From Nitrospirota bacterium (GTDB lineage Bacteria; Nitrospirota; Thermodesulfovibrionia; Thermodesulfovibrionales; SM23-35), in contig JACAFF010000005.1 in NCBI GenBank assembly GCA_013388455.1, forward strand, positions 62,001 to 126,000: a stretch of 64,000 nt of DNA, written 5' to 3'. The position numbers and the translations under genes are program-made. Each line of letters starts with the position of its first letter. Within the stretch, counting starts at the first letter, position 1. Positions 19,107-28,686 of the stretch are shown piece after piece. Under the pieces are notes generated by a model. It saw nothing but the letters and a program-made list of their open reading frames with translations, ran no database searches and was not told where the DNA came from.

Positions 19107-20105
19107 GTGGATAATAAAAATACTTTTTTAAAAAATAAAAAAGAAGACCATACGATGATGCCTGTATTTATCGGTGGATGCGGGCGTAGCGGGACAACAC
19201 TTATGGGTGCCATACTCGGGACTCATACTGAGTGCATATGTACTCCTGAGTCACAGTTCAAGGTTGATATGTACCATTTTGTTAAGCAATCCAGAAATCC
19301 TGATTTTATGGATGTATTGAACAGAATAACAAAACTCCGTCGTTTCAGGTTCTGGGGTTTTGATATTGATCAGAAATCATTCCAATCTGAAAATATTTCG
19401 ACATATTCCGAACTGCTTTTATGGATTGTAAAGAGATATGCGGAAAAGGCTGGGAAGAGGAATCCAAGAATCTGGGTTGACCACACACCTGCAAATATCA
19501 GACATTCAAAGATAATTTTTGAACTCTTTCCTGATGCAAGACTTATACATCTCGTAAGGGATGGAAGAGCGGTTGCTGCATCAATGATTCCTCTGGATTG
19601 GGGCCCAAATACAATTGATAATGCTGCAAAATTCTGGAAGAAAAAAATACTTCTTGGTCTTGAAGCAGAGAGTAAATGGCAAGAAAAAGTTATTCGTGTG
19701 AGATATGAAGATTTTATTCATGATACTGAAAAAATTCTGAAATACATCTGTTCTTTTCTTAATATTGACTTTCAACCTGCAATGATTAAAGGAACGGATT
19801 TCAGGGTTCCAATTTACTCATCACAGCAACATGCCCTGATTGGTAAAGAACCGGATATAAGACGTGTCAATGCTTGGGAAAGAACATTAAAACCCCGCCA
19901 GATAGAAATTTTTGAGAGTATAAGCGGTGAGATACTGAAAACACTTGGGTATTCTTTGAAATATGGAGATAATGCACAAAAGATGACATATTTCGAAAAA
20001 ATACAATCAGTTCTATATGAAATTTATAGAAAGAATATTATCAATAAATTTGCTCACTGGATAAGAATAAAAAAAGGTCTGGGGAGGCAAAAAATATATT
20101 TGTGA
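19107..20105 (+). CDS. Sulfotransferase family protein
   Basis: 332-aa protein of the second, longer bacterial sulfotransferase group. The PAPS loop FIGGCGRSGTTLMG (about 21-34) and the 3'-phosphate motif LIHLVRDGRAVAASM are clear; VRYEDFIHDTE follows. The reading frame opens with GTG at 19107, but in-frame ATGs at 19155/19158 lie just before the conserved fold and may be the real start. Only distantly related to the preceding gene, so the two probably modify different positions or acceptors. It overlaps the next gene by 4 bp. Confidence 0.82.
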   Translation: MDNKNTFLKNKKEDHTMMPVFIGGCGRSGTTLMGAILGTHTECICTPESQFKVDMYHFVKQSRNPDFMDVLNRITKLRRFRFWGFDIDQKSFQSENISTYSELLLWIVKRYAEKAGKRNPRIWVDHTPANIRHSKIIFELFPDARLIHLVRDGRAVAASMIPLDWGPNTIDNAAKFWKKKILLGLEAESKWQEKVIRVRYEDFIHDTEKILKYICSFLNIDFQPAMIKGTDFRVPIYSSQQHALIGKEPDIRRVNAWERTLKPRQIEIFESISGEILKTLGYSLKYGDNAQKMTYFEKIQSVLYEIYRKNIINKFAHWIRIKKGLGRQKIYL

Positions 20106-21313
20106 ACAGAAGATATGAAATTATAGAAAACATAATAGAGATAGGAGCATATCTTTTATTTATTTTTTTATTTTTGAGTAAAGGAGAAGGTGTCAGGAAT
20201 GTTCTTCTATTTTTAAACTTCTTTCTATGGCTTATAACAATCAAATACAGAAAAAATTTAAGCAATCTATACAGTCCTGTTGCCCTGTTATTCTGGGGCT
20301 ACATGATAAGTATTCTTATTTCGATCTTTGTTTCGATCGATAGAAATTATTCATTAACAGAACTTGATGATGACTTTTTGAAATCGCTTTTATTTTTCCC
20401 TGTCATCTCAACAGTGCTCTCTGACGAAAAAAGATTAAAGAGATTTTTATTTATTTCATTTTTTACATTAATCCTGATTGTTTCAGTTGGTTTTTATAGC
20501 TACTTGAAATATGACCTGCCATGTATGATGGCAAAAACATCCCTTAAGTATGCCCTGCATAACAGATTTGCAAGAGATTTAAACACGCTCCTGCCTTTTT
20601 CCTTTGTGCTTCTTCTGATTGCAAGAAAGACAGCCACAAAGATATTTATAATCATCATGATATTTGCAACAATCTTTGCAATTATCATGAGTGCATCAAG
20701 AGGAGGCGCTGCAGCTTTTATAATCACAATTTTAATCTGGTTATTATATAGTTTACATAAAAAGCTTTTTCGATTAAAGCCTTTCTTAGCAGGTATAGCA
20801 CTTTCTTTTATAGTTTTGGGTATCATTTCCTATTTTTATATTCCTGATGTGCAGAAGCGTATTCAGCAAACAAAGTATGATGTATTTACCATAAATAAGA
20901 GATTGAACGCATGGGCACCACTTTTAGAAGCAGTAAAAGATCGTCCTATTTTCGGATGGGGATATGGAATCGAAATCTTCAGAACGGATAAACCTTTCGA
21001 ACAGACACCCTACAAAGTATCTCCATATAAAAATGACCCTGATGTGAGAGACCCCCACAATGCCTTCTTGGGCACGCTTTTTCACCAGGGAATTGTTGGA
21101 TTTATTTTATATCTTACTATGCTTGTTCTTGCGATTAAAACGTTCTGGGGTAATGGAATCAGTAATGAAGGTCTGAATAGTTATATCCTTATTTCCTGTG
21201 TCAGTATTTTGGTAGGGACTTATGTTATACACGCATTATTAGAGGTGTTAAAATTCAGATACCTTGCCCTTATCATAGGAATCGGTATCGCAACACAGAA
21301 TGTGAAAAAGTAA
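20102..21313 (+). CDS. O-antigen ligase/polymerase-like membrane protein
   Basis: Polytopic inner-membrane protein (403 aa, about eleven hydrophobic segments) of the Wzy_C/WaaL family. Family marks are SASRGGAAAF in a mid-protein helix and, in the large periplasmic loop, DRPIFGWGYG and the His-containing DPHNAFLGTLFHQGIVG. WaaL ligates undecaprenyl-linked glycan to the lipid A core, while Wzy polymerises repeat units; the two cannot be separated here. It starts with GTG overlapping the sulfotransferase stop. Confidence 0.83.
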   Translation: MNRRYEIIENIIEIGAYLLFIFLFLSKGEGVRNVLLFLNFFLWLITIKYRKNLSNLYSPVALLFWGYMISILISIFVSIDRNYSLTELDDDFLKSLLFFPVISTVLSDEKRLKRFLFISFFTLILIVSVGFYSYLKYDLPCMMAKTSLKYALHNRFARDLNTLLPFSFVLLLIARKTATKIFIIIMIFATIFAIIMSASRGGAAAFIITILIWLLYSLHKKLFRLKPFLAGIALSFIVLGIISYFYIPDVQKRIQQTKYDVFTINKRLNAWAPLLEAVKDRPIFGWGYGIEIFRTDKPFEQTPYKVSPYKNDPDVRDPHNAFLGTLFHQGIVGFILYLTMLVLAIKTFWGNGISNEGLNSYILISCVSILVGTYVIHALLEVLKFRYLALIIGIGIATQNVKK

Positions 21314-21329
21314 GCTTCTATCTCATATT

Positions 21330-22463
21330 ATGAAAATTGCAATAGTAAGAAAAAAGTATATTTTTCATGGAGGGTCAGAGAGCTTTTCAGATTTTATGAT
21401 AAGAGAACTATCTGAACAGGGACACGAAATACATATTTTTACGCTCAAGTGGGAAATATCAGAAAGATTGAATAATGTCTTTATTCATAAAATACCTGCA
21501 TTAACATTTAATTCTTTTTTTAGAGATTTCACATTTGCTATATCTTCCTTTTTCTCTTTAAAACTCAAGAGAAAAGAGATTGATATTATTCAAAGCCATG
21601 ACAAAACTCTTTATCAAGATATCTATCGTGCAGGTGATGGCTGTCATATCGAATGGTTAAAACAACGCTGGAAGAGGACAGGTATAACAGGGAAGTTCTC
21701 GATTATTCTTAATCCATATCACTGGCTTATTCTGATATTGGAAAGAATAATCTTTCAAGGCCGAAGGTATAAAAAGATTATAGCAATATCAGAACTCGTG
21801 AAAAAGAATATCCTTACTCATTACCATATCCCTGAAAGTGACATAGAGGTAATTTATAATGGTGTTGATCTTATAAGGTTTCACCCCCAAAATAGAGATT
21901 TTTTTCGTCAAGAAATCAGAGAGAAGCATGGTATATCGGAAAGTGACTTTGTGATATTATTTGTTGGTTCAGGTTTTGAGAGAAAAGGACTCAGGTTTCT
22001 TTTAAAAGCTGTTGAGATTATTCCAGAACGAGTTACTGTTCTTATAGCGGGTAGAGGATCTGAAAAAATATATAATTTAAAAGAGAAAAAACAAAATATT
22101 ATTTTTTGTGGTCCTCAAAAAGATATTCACAAATATTATGCTGCTGCTGATATATTTGTTTTCCCGACTATCTATGAGCCTTTTGGGAATGTGCACCTTG
22201 AGGCACTTGCATCAGGACTACCTGTTATTACAACAAATCAAAGCGGTGCTGCTGAGATAATTGAAAACAATGTTCATGGTTTTGTCATTCCTTCTCCTGA
22301 GGATTTCATAGCTATCGCAGAAAGAATAATATTTCTTATAAAAAATCCTGAACAGCGGGAATCCATAGGTTTTAATGCAAGGAAACAGGCTGAGGAATAC
22401 TCTTATGAAAGATTCATGAATAAAATTTTAAAATTATATGAAAATCTTGCTGAAGAGAAATAA
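21330..22463 (+). CDS. GT4-family glycosyltransferase (WaaG-like)
   Basis: GT-B glycosyltransferase of 377 aa. The N-terminal VRKKYIFHGGSESFSDFMI resembles the start of LPS core glucosyltransferase WaaG (RFaG). The C-terminal domain has FVGSGFERKGLRFLLKA and YEPFGNVHLEALASGLPVITTNQSGAAEII. Together with the ligase and MsbA genes it points to LPS core assembly. It is the last plus-strand gene of the glycan operon and converges with the GT2 gene. Confidence 0.83.
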   Translation: MKIAIVRKKYIFHGGSESFSDFMIRELSEQGHEIHIFTLKWEISERLNNVFIHKIPALTFNSFFRDFTFAISSFFSLKLKRKEIDIIQSHDKTLYQDIYRAGDGCHIEWLKQRWKRTGITGKFSIILNPYHWLILILERIIFQGRRYKKIIAISELVKKNILTHYHIPESDIEVIYNGVDLIRFHPQNRDFFRQEIREKHGISESDFVILFVGSGFERKGLRFLLKAVEIIPERVTVLIAGRGSEKIYNLKEKKQNIIFCGPQKDIHKYYAAADIFVFPTIYEPFGNVHLEALASGLPVITTNQSGAAEIIENNVHGFVIPSPEDFIAIAERIIFLIKNPEQRESIGFNARKQAEEYSYERFMNKILKLYENLAEEK

Positions 22464-22484
22464 AAATTTCGCGCAGAGTCTGTA

Positions 22485-23249
22485 TTACTGTATTTGGGTA
22501 TTATTTTGATGTGACATTTCCCAGAGCCTAAGATATTTAAGAAAAGTATACTGGCTGTATAAAATGGCGAGTATTAATCCTTGTTTGCCATCGAGGAATC
22601 CGAATTTTAGAAAAAACATTTTTAAAAAAGTTGCTACAGGATGTGTAATCAGGTTAAATAAACAAGGTTTAATGTTTTTCTTCTGAAGCTCTTCAGCAGA
22701 AAGGGTTGAATATATATCCATCTTTTTGAGATAATCTGAAATCGTTCTGTATGAATAATGTTCTATATGATTTCTTAAATATCCAATCTTTCCCTCAACA
22801 ATGACTTTTTCATGAACTTTTCGCTCTTGTATTGTTGCTTTTTCCTTTAGAAAAAGTCTGAGGGTATAATCAGGCCACCAACCTCCATGTTTTATCCATT
22901 TCCCAAGAAAAATATTTTTTCTTGGCACATAAAATCCACTATAAGTGTTTCCATTTTTTATAATTCCCTGAATCTCATCCCATAGGGCAGTGGTAAATCG
23001 CTCGTCAGAATCAAGAATAAAAACCCACTGTCTTTCAGCAAATTCAATTGCCATTTGTTTCTGCTTTGCATACCCCTGCCATTCTTGCTGGTATATCTTA
23101 TTCGTATATTCTCTGCATATCTCGACGGTCCTGTCTTTACTGAATGCATCAACAATTATAATTTCAGTCCCATTTCTTATACTCTCAAGTGCTGCTCTAA
23201 TATTTTTCTCTTCATTTTTTGTAATTATTGCAACAGAAATCGGCAGCAT
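22485..23249 (-). CDS. GT2-family glycosyltransferase (WaaE/KdtX-like)
   Basis: GT-A glycosyltransferase of 254 aa. PISVAIITKNEEKNI begins the nucleotide-binding fold, and the metal-binding Asp residues are in IIVDAFSKDRT and FILDSDERFT. QEWQGYAKQKQMAIE and KWIKHGGWWPDYTLRLF match the LPS core beta-1,4-glucosyltransferase WaaE/KdtX group. A GAGGAAATAG Shine-Dalgarno site precedes the ATG. It lies 22 bp downstream of msbA on the same strand. Confidence 0.85.
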   Translation of the reverse strand: MLPISVAIITKNEEKNIRAALESIRNGTEIIIVDAFSKDRTVEICREYTNKIYQQEWQGYAKQKQMAIEFAERQWVFILDSDERFTTALWDEIQGIIKNGNTYSGFYVPRKNIFLGKWIKHGGWWPDYTLRLFLKEKATIQERKVHEKVIVEGKIGYLRNHIEHYSYRTISDYLKKMDIYSTLSAEELQKKNIKPCLFNLITHPVATFLKMFFLKFGFLDGKQGLILAILYSQYTFLKYLRLWEMSHQNNTQIQ

Positions 23250-23271
23250 TCTATTTCCTCAGGTTTGAATA

Positions 23272-24981
23272 TTATAAAAAAGCATTATAGAGTTCACGGT
23301 ATGCCTGGTTTTTTATAATGAGTTCTTCATGTTTTCCGGTATCGGTTATCTCTCCGTTTTCTATAATAAGAATCCGGTCTGCATTCTTAATGGTTGACAA
23401 TCTATGCGCTACAACGATTGTTGTTCTTCCTTTCATCAGTTGATCGAGTGCCTTCTGGACTAATGCCTCTGATACTGAATCCAGAGAAGAAGTTGCTTCA
23501 TCAAGTATGAGTATCGGAGGATTTTTAAGTATTGCTCTTGCTATTGCTATTCGCTGCCTCTGCCCACCTGAAAGTCTTACACCTCTATCTCCGATAAAAG
23601 TATTATATTTTTCTGGCAATTCCTGTATGAATTCATCTGCATATGCCATTCTGGCTGCTTCAAAGATATCTTTATCCGAGACATCTTTTTTCCCGAATGC
23701 AATATTTTCTCTAACAGTATCATTGAAGAGAATGACATCCTGACTGACTATTCCTATTAGTTCTCGGAGAGAATGTGTTTCTATATCGCATACATCTATG
23801 TCATCTATTGTCAGTTTGCCATGTGAAGGAAGATAAAATTTAGGAATCAGGTCAACGAGTGTTGTTTTACCAACCCCACTGCGTCCAACAATAGCGATGA
23901 CTTCCCCTGATTTAATCTTTAGGTTTACGTCCTGCAAAACCGGAATAGTATTGCCTGGAAATGTAAAGGAAACATGTTCAAATGTGATCGATTTCTGAAA
24001 CGCTTCTATTTTTATATGACCTGTCTCTTCCTGTTTTACATTCATAAGGGTATCTATTCTTTCTATCGATGCCCTTGTCTCCTGCAAAATACCATATGCT
24101 TCGCCTATCCTTTTTACAGGTGGAAACATCATATATATAGCAACGAGGATTGATGCAAAACTCCCCGCAGATATAATATCTTTCATCACAAGAGACCCGC
24201 CATACCATAAAACAATTGCAACTGCGAGTCCTGTCATGACATCAATAATGAGTTTGGTAAACTCCTTCAGCCGTATTACTCTGAGGTGCTCTCTGTAATA
24301 TTTCTGATTTTCGTTCCTGAATTTTTCATCTGTAAACTTTTCACGATTGAAAATTTTAATTATCCTGTTTCCAAAGATACTCTCGCCTATTCGATGAGTT
24401 AAAACAGAAAGCTTTTTCTGTGCCTCTTTTCTTTTTCTCTTAACTCCTTTCCCTAATTTTCTTGTGCTGTATGCTATAAAAGGTAAAAGCATCAGACTCA
24501 ACAAAGCAAGATCCCATCTTCGATAGAGTGCGACACCAACAAGAAAAATAACTGTTGGCACCTCGACAATAAAGGTTTTTATAACATCTGCAATCAATCG
24601 GCTCAATGCATCTACATCATTAATAATTCTTGAGATAATAACCCCAGAAGATTCTCTATTAAAATAACCAATTGGCAGATAAAGAACATGATTGTAGAGT
24701 TTATTCCTTGTTTCTCTAACAAGTTTCATCCCTGCTGACCTCATCAGATAATTCTGTCCAAAACTTAAAATGCCCCTTATTGTAAATAGCAGAAAAATTC
24801 CAACAGGCATGAATATTAAATACTGATATTTTTTTGCAACCAGTATTTCATCAAGAGCAGGTTTTACAGCCCATGCTATTGCACCTGTTATAGCAGATAC
24901 CAGGATGCTCAGAATAATTCCTGCAAATATTCTTGGCCAGTAGGGTTTCGTAATATCAATTATCTTTTTTATGGTATGCAT
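23272..24981 (-). CDS. msbA: Lipid A export ABC transporter MsbA
   Basis: Homodimeric ABC exporter that flips lipid A-core across the inner membrane. Six membrane helices occupy about residues 15-310. The nucleotide-binding domain has Walker A GRSGVGKTT, Q-loop SQDVILF, signature LSGGQRQRIAIARA and Walker B ILILDEATSSLD. 569 aa is standard for MsbA-type half-transporters. Context (lnt, hldA and LPS genes in the same window) supports lipid A over other substrates. The DUF3108 gene is directly upstream and the GT2 gene downstream. Confidence 0.9.
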   Translation of the reverse strand: MHTIKKIIDITKPYWPRIFAGIILSILVSAITGAIAWAVKPALDEILVAKKYQYLIFMPVGIFLLFTIRGILSFGQNYLMRSAGMKLVRETRNKLYNHVLYLPIGYFNRESSGVIISRIINDVDALSRLIADVIKTFIVEVPTVIFLVGVALYRRWDLALLSLMLLPFIAYSTRKLGKGVKRKRKEAQKKLSVLTHRIGESIFGNRIIKIFNREKFTDEKFRNENQKYYREHLRVIRLKEFTKLIIDVMTGLAVAIVLWYGGSLVMKDIISAGSFASILVAIYMMFPPVKRIGEAYGILQETRASIERIDTLMNVKQEETGHIKIEAFQKSITFEHVSFTFPGNTIPVLQDVNLKIKSGEVIAIVGRSGVGKTTLVDLIPKFYLPSHGKLTIDDIDVCDIETHSLRELIGIVSQDVILFNDTVRENIAFGKKDVSDKDIFEAARMAYADEFIQELPEKYNTFIGDRGVRLSGGQRQRIAIARAILKNPPILILDEATSSLDSVSEALVQKALDQLMKGRTTIVVAHRLSTIKNADRILIIENGEITDTGKHEELIIKNQAYRELYNAFL

Positions 24982-25033
24982 AGCTTTTCATAGTATAAAC
25001 GATTGTTAAGGGAGAAAAAAGCGTACTGGATTT

Positions 25034-25816
25034 TCAATAATAACCTGAAACGAGGGTAGCTGTAATATGTCCTACTGCTACTTTTGATTGCAACTTAACA
25101 GGAATATGTTTCTCATCATCAGTAAGCCAGATGAATATTTCACCTTTACTATAAAATATTCCTTCCGATTTCATTAATGGTTTAATCACAATTGTATTAA
25201 AGGTTCCCAGAGGGATAGAGACCTTTTCTTTACGTAAAGCCTGAACCTCTACATTCCATACCTTCTTACTGTCGAACATCGAGATAAAAGTGGATTCACC
25301 AACAACAAGTTGGCGTGTTCTTAGATAAAAAAAACTTGATATAGGGTCAAAAACAGACGAAGGTAGAGTGAACTCCTTCTTTTCATTCTTAAGATAATCT
25401 ATATATAGTGCTTTGCTGTTTGAGTGGTCAAAAATAACCTCTTTGTCTCTCCTGTGCCTTCCTTCACGTAGTTTGACTCTATATTTTTCAGGGTGTGTTA
25501 TTGTGGCAGAAGAGGCATGTCCCGTAAGAATGCTTTCTATCCTGTCATCTACAGTATAAAATACGGATACCCAATTGGCAGATTGTGCAGTAGATATAAT
25601 TTTCAACCTGTTTTCGTAAGGTACAATTTCAAGTGTTGCAGTGCCTGCTTTTATCCCTGCCCATGTTAAATCATAGACAAACCTTTCAGGGACTCTGAAA
25701 GAAGCTCCGTGAGTAGTAGATTCAAGTAAAATAAATAGCGTTGAAATTATAGCGAATCCACAGAAAAGAATAAGAATGCAAGTATATAAAAATATTTTAT
25801 ATTTTTTTAGTTTCAT
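25034..25816 (-). CDS. DUF3108 domain protein
   Basis: 260-aa exported or membrane-anchored protein with one N-terminal hydrophobic segment (about 8-31) and a beta-rich periplasmic domain of the DUF3108 family. Recognisable parts are VYDLTWAGIKAGTATLEI near the start, a central DPISSFFYLRTRQL and the C-terminal EIFIWLTDDEKHIPVKLQSKVAVGHITATL. The function of the family is not established. Position immediately upstream of msbA suggests an envelope role. It is divergent from hisA with a 49-bp gap. Confidence 0.75.
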   Translation of the reverse strand: MKLKKYKIFLYTCILILFCGFAIISTLFILLESTTHGASFRVPERFVYDLTWAGIKAGTATLEIVPYENRLKIISTAQSANWVSVFYTVDDRIESILTGHASSATITHPEKYRVKLREGRHRRDKEVIFDHSNSKALYIDYLKNEKKEFTLPSSVFDPISSFFYLRTRQLVVGESTFISMFDSKKVWNVEVQALRKEKVSIPLGTFNTIVIKPLMKSEGIFYSKGEIFIWLTDDEKHIPVKLQSKVAVGHITATLVSGYY

Positions 25817-25865
25817 TTTTTTAACCTTTCCAAGTTTTAGTCTTTATCATATGTTATATTACTTT

Positions 25866-26597
25866 ATGATAGTAATTCCAGCCATTGATTTAAAAAACGG
25901 AAAATGTGTAAGACTTTTACAGGGCAAAAAAGACAAAGTTACAATATATTCTGATAATCCTTCAAAGACAGCATTGAAATGGGAATCTTATGGAGCGAAA
26001 CTCCTCCATATTGTAGACCTTGATGGAGCATTTACAGGAAGCCAGAAAAACTTAGATGCTATTATAGCAATAAGACGTTCAGTTAGAATCCCGATACAGG
26101 TTGGTGGTGGTATCAGGAGAATTGGGGACGTCATTAATCTATTCTCAGTAGGGATTGAAAGGATAATTCTTGGTACTGCAGCAATAGAAGATACAGAGTT
26201 TCTTACAGAATGCTGCCGCAAATATCCGGGAAGAATACTTGTCGGAATTGATGCAAAAGATGGAATGGTCGCTATCAAAGGATGGGAAGAAGTTACATCA
26301 ATTCGTGCAAAAGATTTAGCAAGAAGGCTTGAGCTTCTTGGAGTAACTGGTATTATATATACAGATATTAACAGAGATGGAATGCTTACAGGACCAAACA
26401 TTGAAGCTACACGAGAAATGGTTAAAAGCATCGCAATTCCAGTAATCGCATCTGGTGGTGTAGCATCAATAGAGGACATAAAAAAATTACTTGAGATAAA
26501 GAATCTCTGGGGTGTTATAACAGGCAAAGCACTTTATTCAAACACTCTGAGCCTCAAAGAAGCAATTCAATTAACAGAGAGGTACGATGTTAGCTAA
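25866..26597 (+). CDS. hisA: HisA: ProFAR isomerase (histidine synthesis)
   Basis: (Beta/alpha)8-barrel enzyme of histidine synthesis that isomerises ProFAR to PRFAR, the substrate of HisF. The N-terminal [17 protein letters not shown] includes the catalytic Asp; GGGIRR and [12 protein letters not shown] (second Asp) are intact. The start is ATG at 25866 (243 aa, standard length); the frame extends 90 bp upstream but that part is not conserved and lies in the promoter region. TATATT at 25855-25860 ends 5 bp before this ATG. It overlaps hisF by 11 bp. Confidence 0.95.
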   Translation: MIVIPAIDLKNGKCVRLLQGKKDKVTIYSDNPSKTALKWESYGAKLLHIVDLDGAFTGSQKNLDAIIAIRRSVRIPIQVGGGIRRIGDVINLFSVGIERIILGTAAIEDTEFLTECCRKYPGRILVGIDAKDGMVAIKGWEEVTSIRAKDLARRLELLGVTGIIYTDINRDGMLTGPNIEATREMVKSIAIPVIASGGVASIEDIKKLLEIKNLWGVITGKALYSNTLSLKEAIQLTERYDVS

Positions 26598-27465
26598 ACG
26601 TATCATACCATGCCTTGATGTAAAAGATGGCAGGGTGGTAAAGGGAGTAAGTTTCGTAAATCTACGTGACGCTGGCGACCCTGTTTTGAATGCAAAGTTT
26701 TATGATGAACAGGGTGCAGATGAGCTTATTTTTCTTGATATTACAGCATCTCACGAAAAAAGAAATATAATTTTAAACGTTGTTATGAAGACTGCAGAAG
26801 ATGTATTCATGCCTCTTACTGTCGGTGGAGGGATTAAAACCATTGATGATATAAGGGATTTACTTAATGCTGGATGTGATAAGGTCTCAATCAATACAAC
26901 TGCTGTTAAAGATCCATATTTTATAAGCAGGGCTGCTGAGAAATTTGGTAGTCAGTGTATAGTGATAGCAATTGATGCAAAACGGGTTAACATTGATATG
27001 TCCAGTGCAACGGTCGAACCGTGGTTTGATGACCCATCTTTAAAAGAAGTCTGTCTGAATATAATTCCTCCCTCAGCAAGCGACACAGAGGGATTAAGAG
27101 CTGTTGAGAACAATTTAGTATGGGCTATCTCAACACATGGTGGTAGGCAGATGAAGCTTATTGATGCAGTGAAATGGGCAAAAAAAGTTGAAGAACTTGG
27201 AGCAGGTGAGATTATGCTTACCAGCATGGATAAGGATGGAACAAAGGATGGCTATGATATTGAGCTTACACGGACTATCTCGGAGGCAGTAACGATTCCT
27301 GTTATAGCTTCTGGTGGAGCCGGCACACTTGAACATCTCTATGAAGCTCTTTCAGAAGGTAAGGCTGATGCAGTCCTTGCAGCATCAATATTCCATTACA
27401 GGGAATATAGCATCGTGGATGCAAAAGAGTATTTGAAATCTAAGGGAGTGCCTGTAAGGCTGTAA
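26587..27465 (+). CDS. hisF: Imidazole glycerol phosphate synthase cyclase subunit HisF, with insertion
   Basis: Cyclase subunit that turns PRFAR plus ammonia from HisH into imidazole glycerol phosphate. Conserved [34 protein letters not shown] (catalytic Asp), [14 protein letters not shown] and IASGGAG are all present. At 292 aa it is about 35-40 residues longer than usual. The extra segment sits right after IDAKRV and before THGGRQ, a loop on the catalytic face of the barrel. The reading frame and flanks are intact, so this is a real insertion, not a frameshift. hisH is not in the window. Confidence 0.93.
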   Translation: MLAKRIIPCLDVKDGRVVKGVSFVNLRDAGDPVLNAKFYDEQGADELIFLDITASHEKRNIILNVVMKTAEDVFMPLTVGGGIKTIDDIRDLLNAGCDKVSINTTAVKDPYFISRAAEKFGSQCIVIAIDAKRVNIDMSSATVEPWFDDPSLKEVCLNIIPPSASDTEGLRAVENNLVWAISTHGGRQMKLIDAVKWAKKVEELGAGEIMLTSMDKDGTKDGYDIELTRTISEAVTIPVIASGGAGTLEHLYEALSEGKADAVLAASIFHYREYSIVDAKEYLKSKGVPVRL

Positions 27466-27479
27466 ATAGAAAAAATTTT

Positions 27480-28481
27480 TTATTTTATCCTATAATTTTC
27501 AAGAGTATCTCTATCTGCCGGCTTTACAATCATTTCATATTTGATCCCGTTTTTGAAAATACTTACCGCAACTTCAGGCATATTCTTTGCGTCAGAGTAA
27601 CGTGCACAGAGTGAAGCAGAGATTTTGAGGTTATTATCATTAATTTCTCCTGTTAACAAAGTTGATGGGCTACCAAAGCCTTCTGCTTTTAACAAACTGT
27701 CCCCTTCGATCATAAGTGACTCAATGATCTCGTTTTCAATCTTATTTCTTCCCACGATAATTTTTGCAGAGGATGATATCCTGAAGTGTCTGCCAACTTT
27801 TAGAAGTTCAAAATCCCTGATGGTTGGCGAAGGATTATACTTCAGTAGATCAACAATTTTATATGAAAAGATTGGATCTGTCAGAAGACAACCGCCTGCG
27901 GGTGCAGGATAATACTTTAGTCCTAATTCTTCAGCAAGGGCGATCTGAGGTTTTCTCGGCCTGCCTCTGAAGTCATAAAGTTTTTCCCTGTTAATTAATC
28001 CCTGCTCTTCAGGAAATGTAATATTGAGGAGCTTTGCACTAAGCGGTCTTAAAACATATCCTGAAAGCCCAGCCTTTTTGTCAATATGATAGAGTATCTC
28101 TTTTCTCTGACTCATTGGTCGTTGCCCTAAAACTTCACCTGTCACGATAAAAGTAGCACCCATTTCACTCATTAAATCTTTTGCCTGCCTGAGCATAAGA
28201 ATTCTGCAATCAATACATGGATTCATATTTTTCCCATAACCATGCTTAGGATTCATAATGATATCTATAAATCTGTTTCCAAGATAATCCAATTTCAGGG
28301 TAAAACCAAACTGCTCAGCAAGAGAGGAGAATTCTTTTTTTCTGAAGATATTCGAATGATTATCATGTTCGAACCCCGTGATGAATTGCACAGCTACCAC
28401 CTCAACTTCTTGCTTGAGAACCGCAAGAATTGCGAGTGTGCTATCAAGTCCGCCTGAAAACAATGCTATTGCTTTAGACAT
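27480..28481 (-). CDS. PP-loop ATP pyrophosphatase, probable tRNA/sulfur-transfer enzyme
   Basis: 333 aa. N-terminal adenine nucleotide alpha-hydrolase fold with the PP-loop SGGLDS (residues 9-14), as in ThiI, MnmA and related tRNA thiolases. Cysteine motifs NPCIDCR and, later, AGGCLLTDP could carry sulfur or bind a cluster. The C-terminal part (about 225-330) resembles the RNA-binding-like domain found in similar proteins often annotated as ThiI-like. The exact tRNA or substrate is not known. It is a monocistronic-looking minus-strand gene preceded by a palindromic repeat. Confidence 0.7.
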   Translation of the reverse strand: MSKAIALFSGGLDSTLAILAVLKQEVEVVAVQFITGFEHDNHSNIFRKKEFSSLAEQFGFTLKLDYLGNRFIDIIMNPKHGYGKNMNPCIDCRILMLRQAKDLMSEMGATFIVTGEVLGQRPMSQRKEILYHIDKKAGLSGYVLRPLSAKLLNITFPEEQGLINREKLYDFRGRPRKPQIALAEELGLKYYPAPAGGCLLTDPIFSYKIVDLLKYNPSPTIRDFELLKVGRHFRISSSAKIIVGRNKIENEIIESLMIEGDSLLKAEGFGSPSTLLTGEINDNNLKISASLCARYSDAKNMPEVAVSIFKNGIKYEMIVKPADRDTLENYRIK

Positions 28482-28523
28482 ATTAATTTAATTTTAATAA
28501 CCATAATACAGGGATAAGAGGCC

Positions 28524-28599
28524 GTCATTGCGAGTTAAACGAAGCAATCTCACCTCTTATAGTAAGATTGCCACGCACCTTTCAGGTGCTCGCAATGAC
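28524..28599. repeat. Nested palindromic CATTGCGAG element
   Basis: 76-bp element between hldA and the PP-loop gene. The ends GTCATTGCGAG (28524-28534) and CTCGCAATGAC (28589-28599) are perfect 11-bp inverted repeats. Inside are GCAATCT (28544-28550) with AGATTGC (28565-28571), and the hairpin GCACCT-ttc-AGGTGC (28575-28589). It matches the type of dispersed repeat containing 'CATTGCGAG...GCAATCTC' seen in many environmental bacterial genomes. A non-autonomous mobile or REP-like origin is inferred. Confidence 0.75.
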
Positions 28600-28686
28600 A
28601 TAGTGGACAAGTCTTCTTGTCGTCTCATCGCTGGATCTGGGTTTATAATGCTTATTAAATTTTGATTATTGGTGTTTGAAACTTGG

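Noticed and set aside
25776-25865. N-terminal extension of HisA
   Set aside because: The extension is AT-rich hydrophobic sequence in the divergent promoter region, absent from HisA proteins; the start at 25866 gives normal length.
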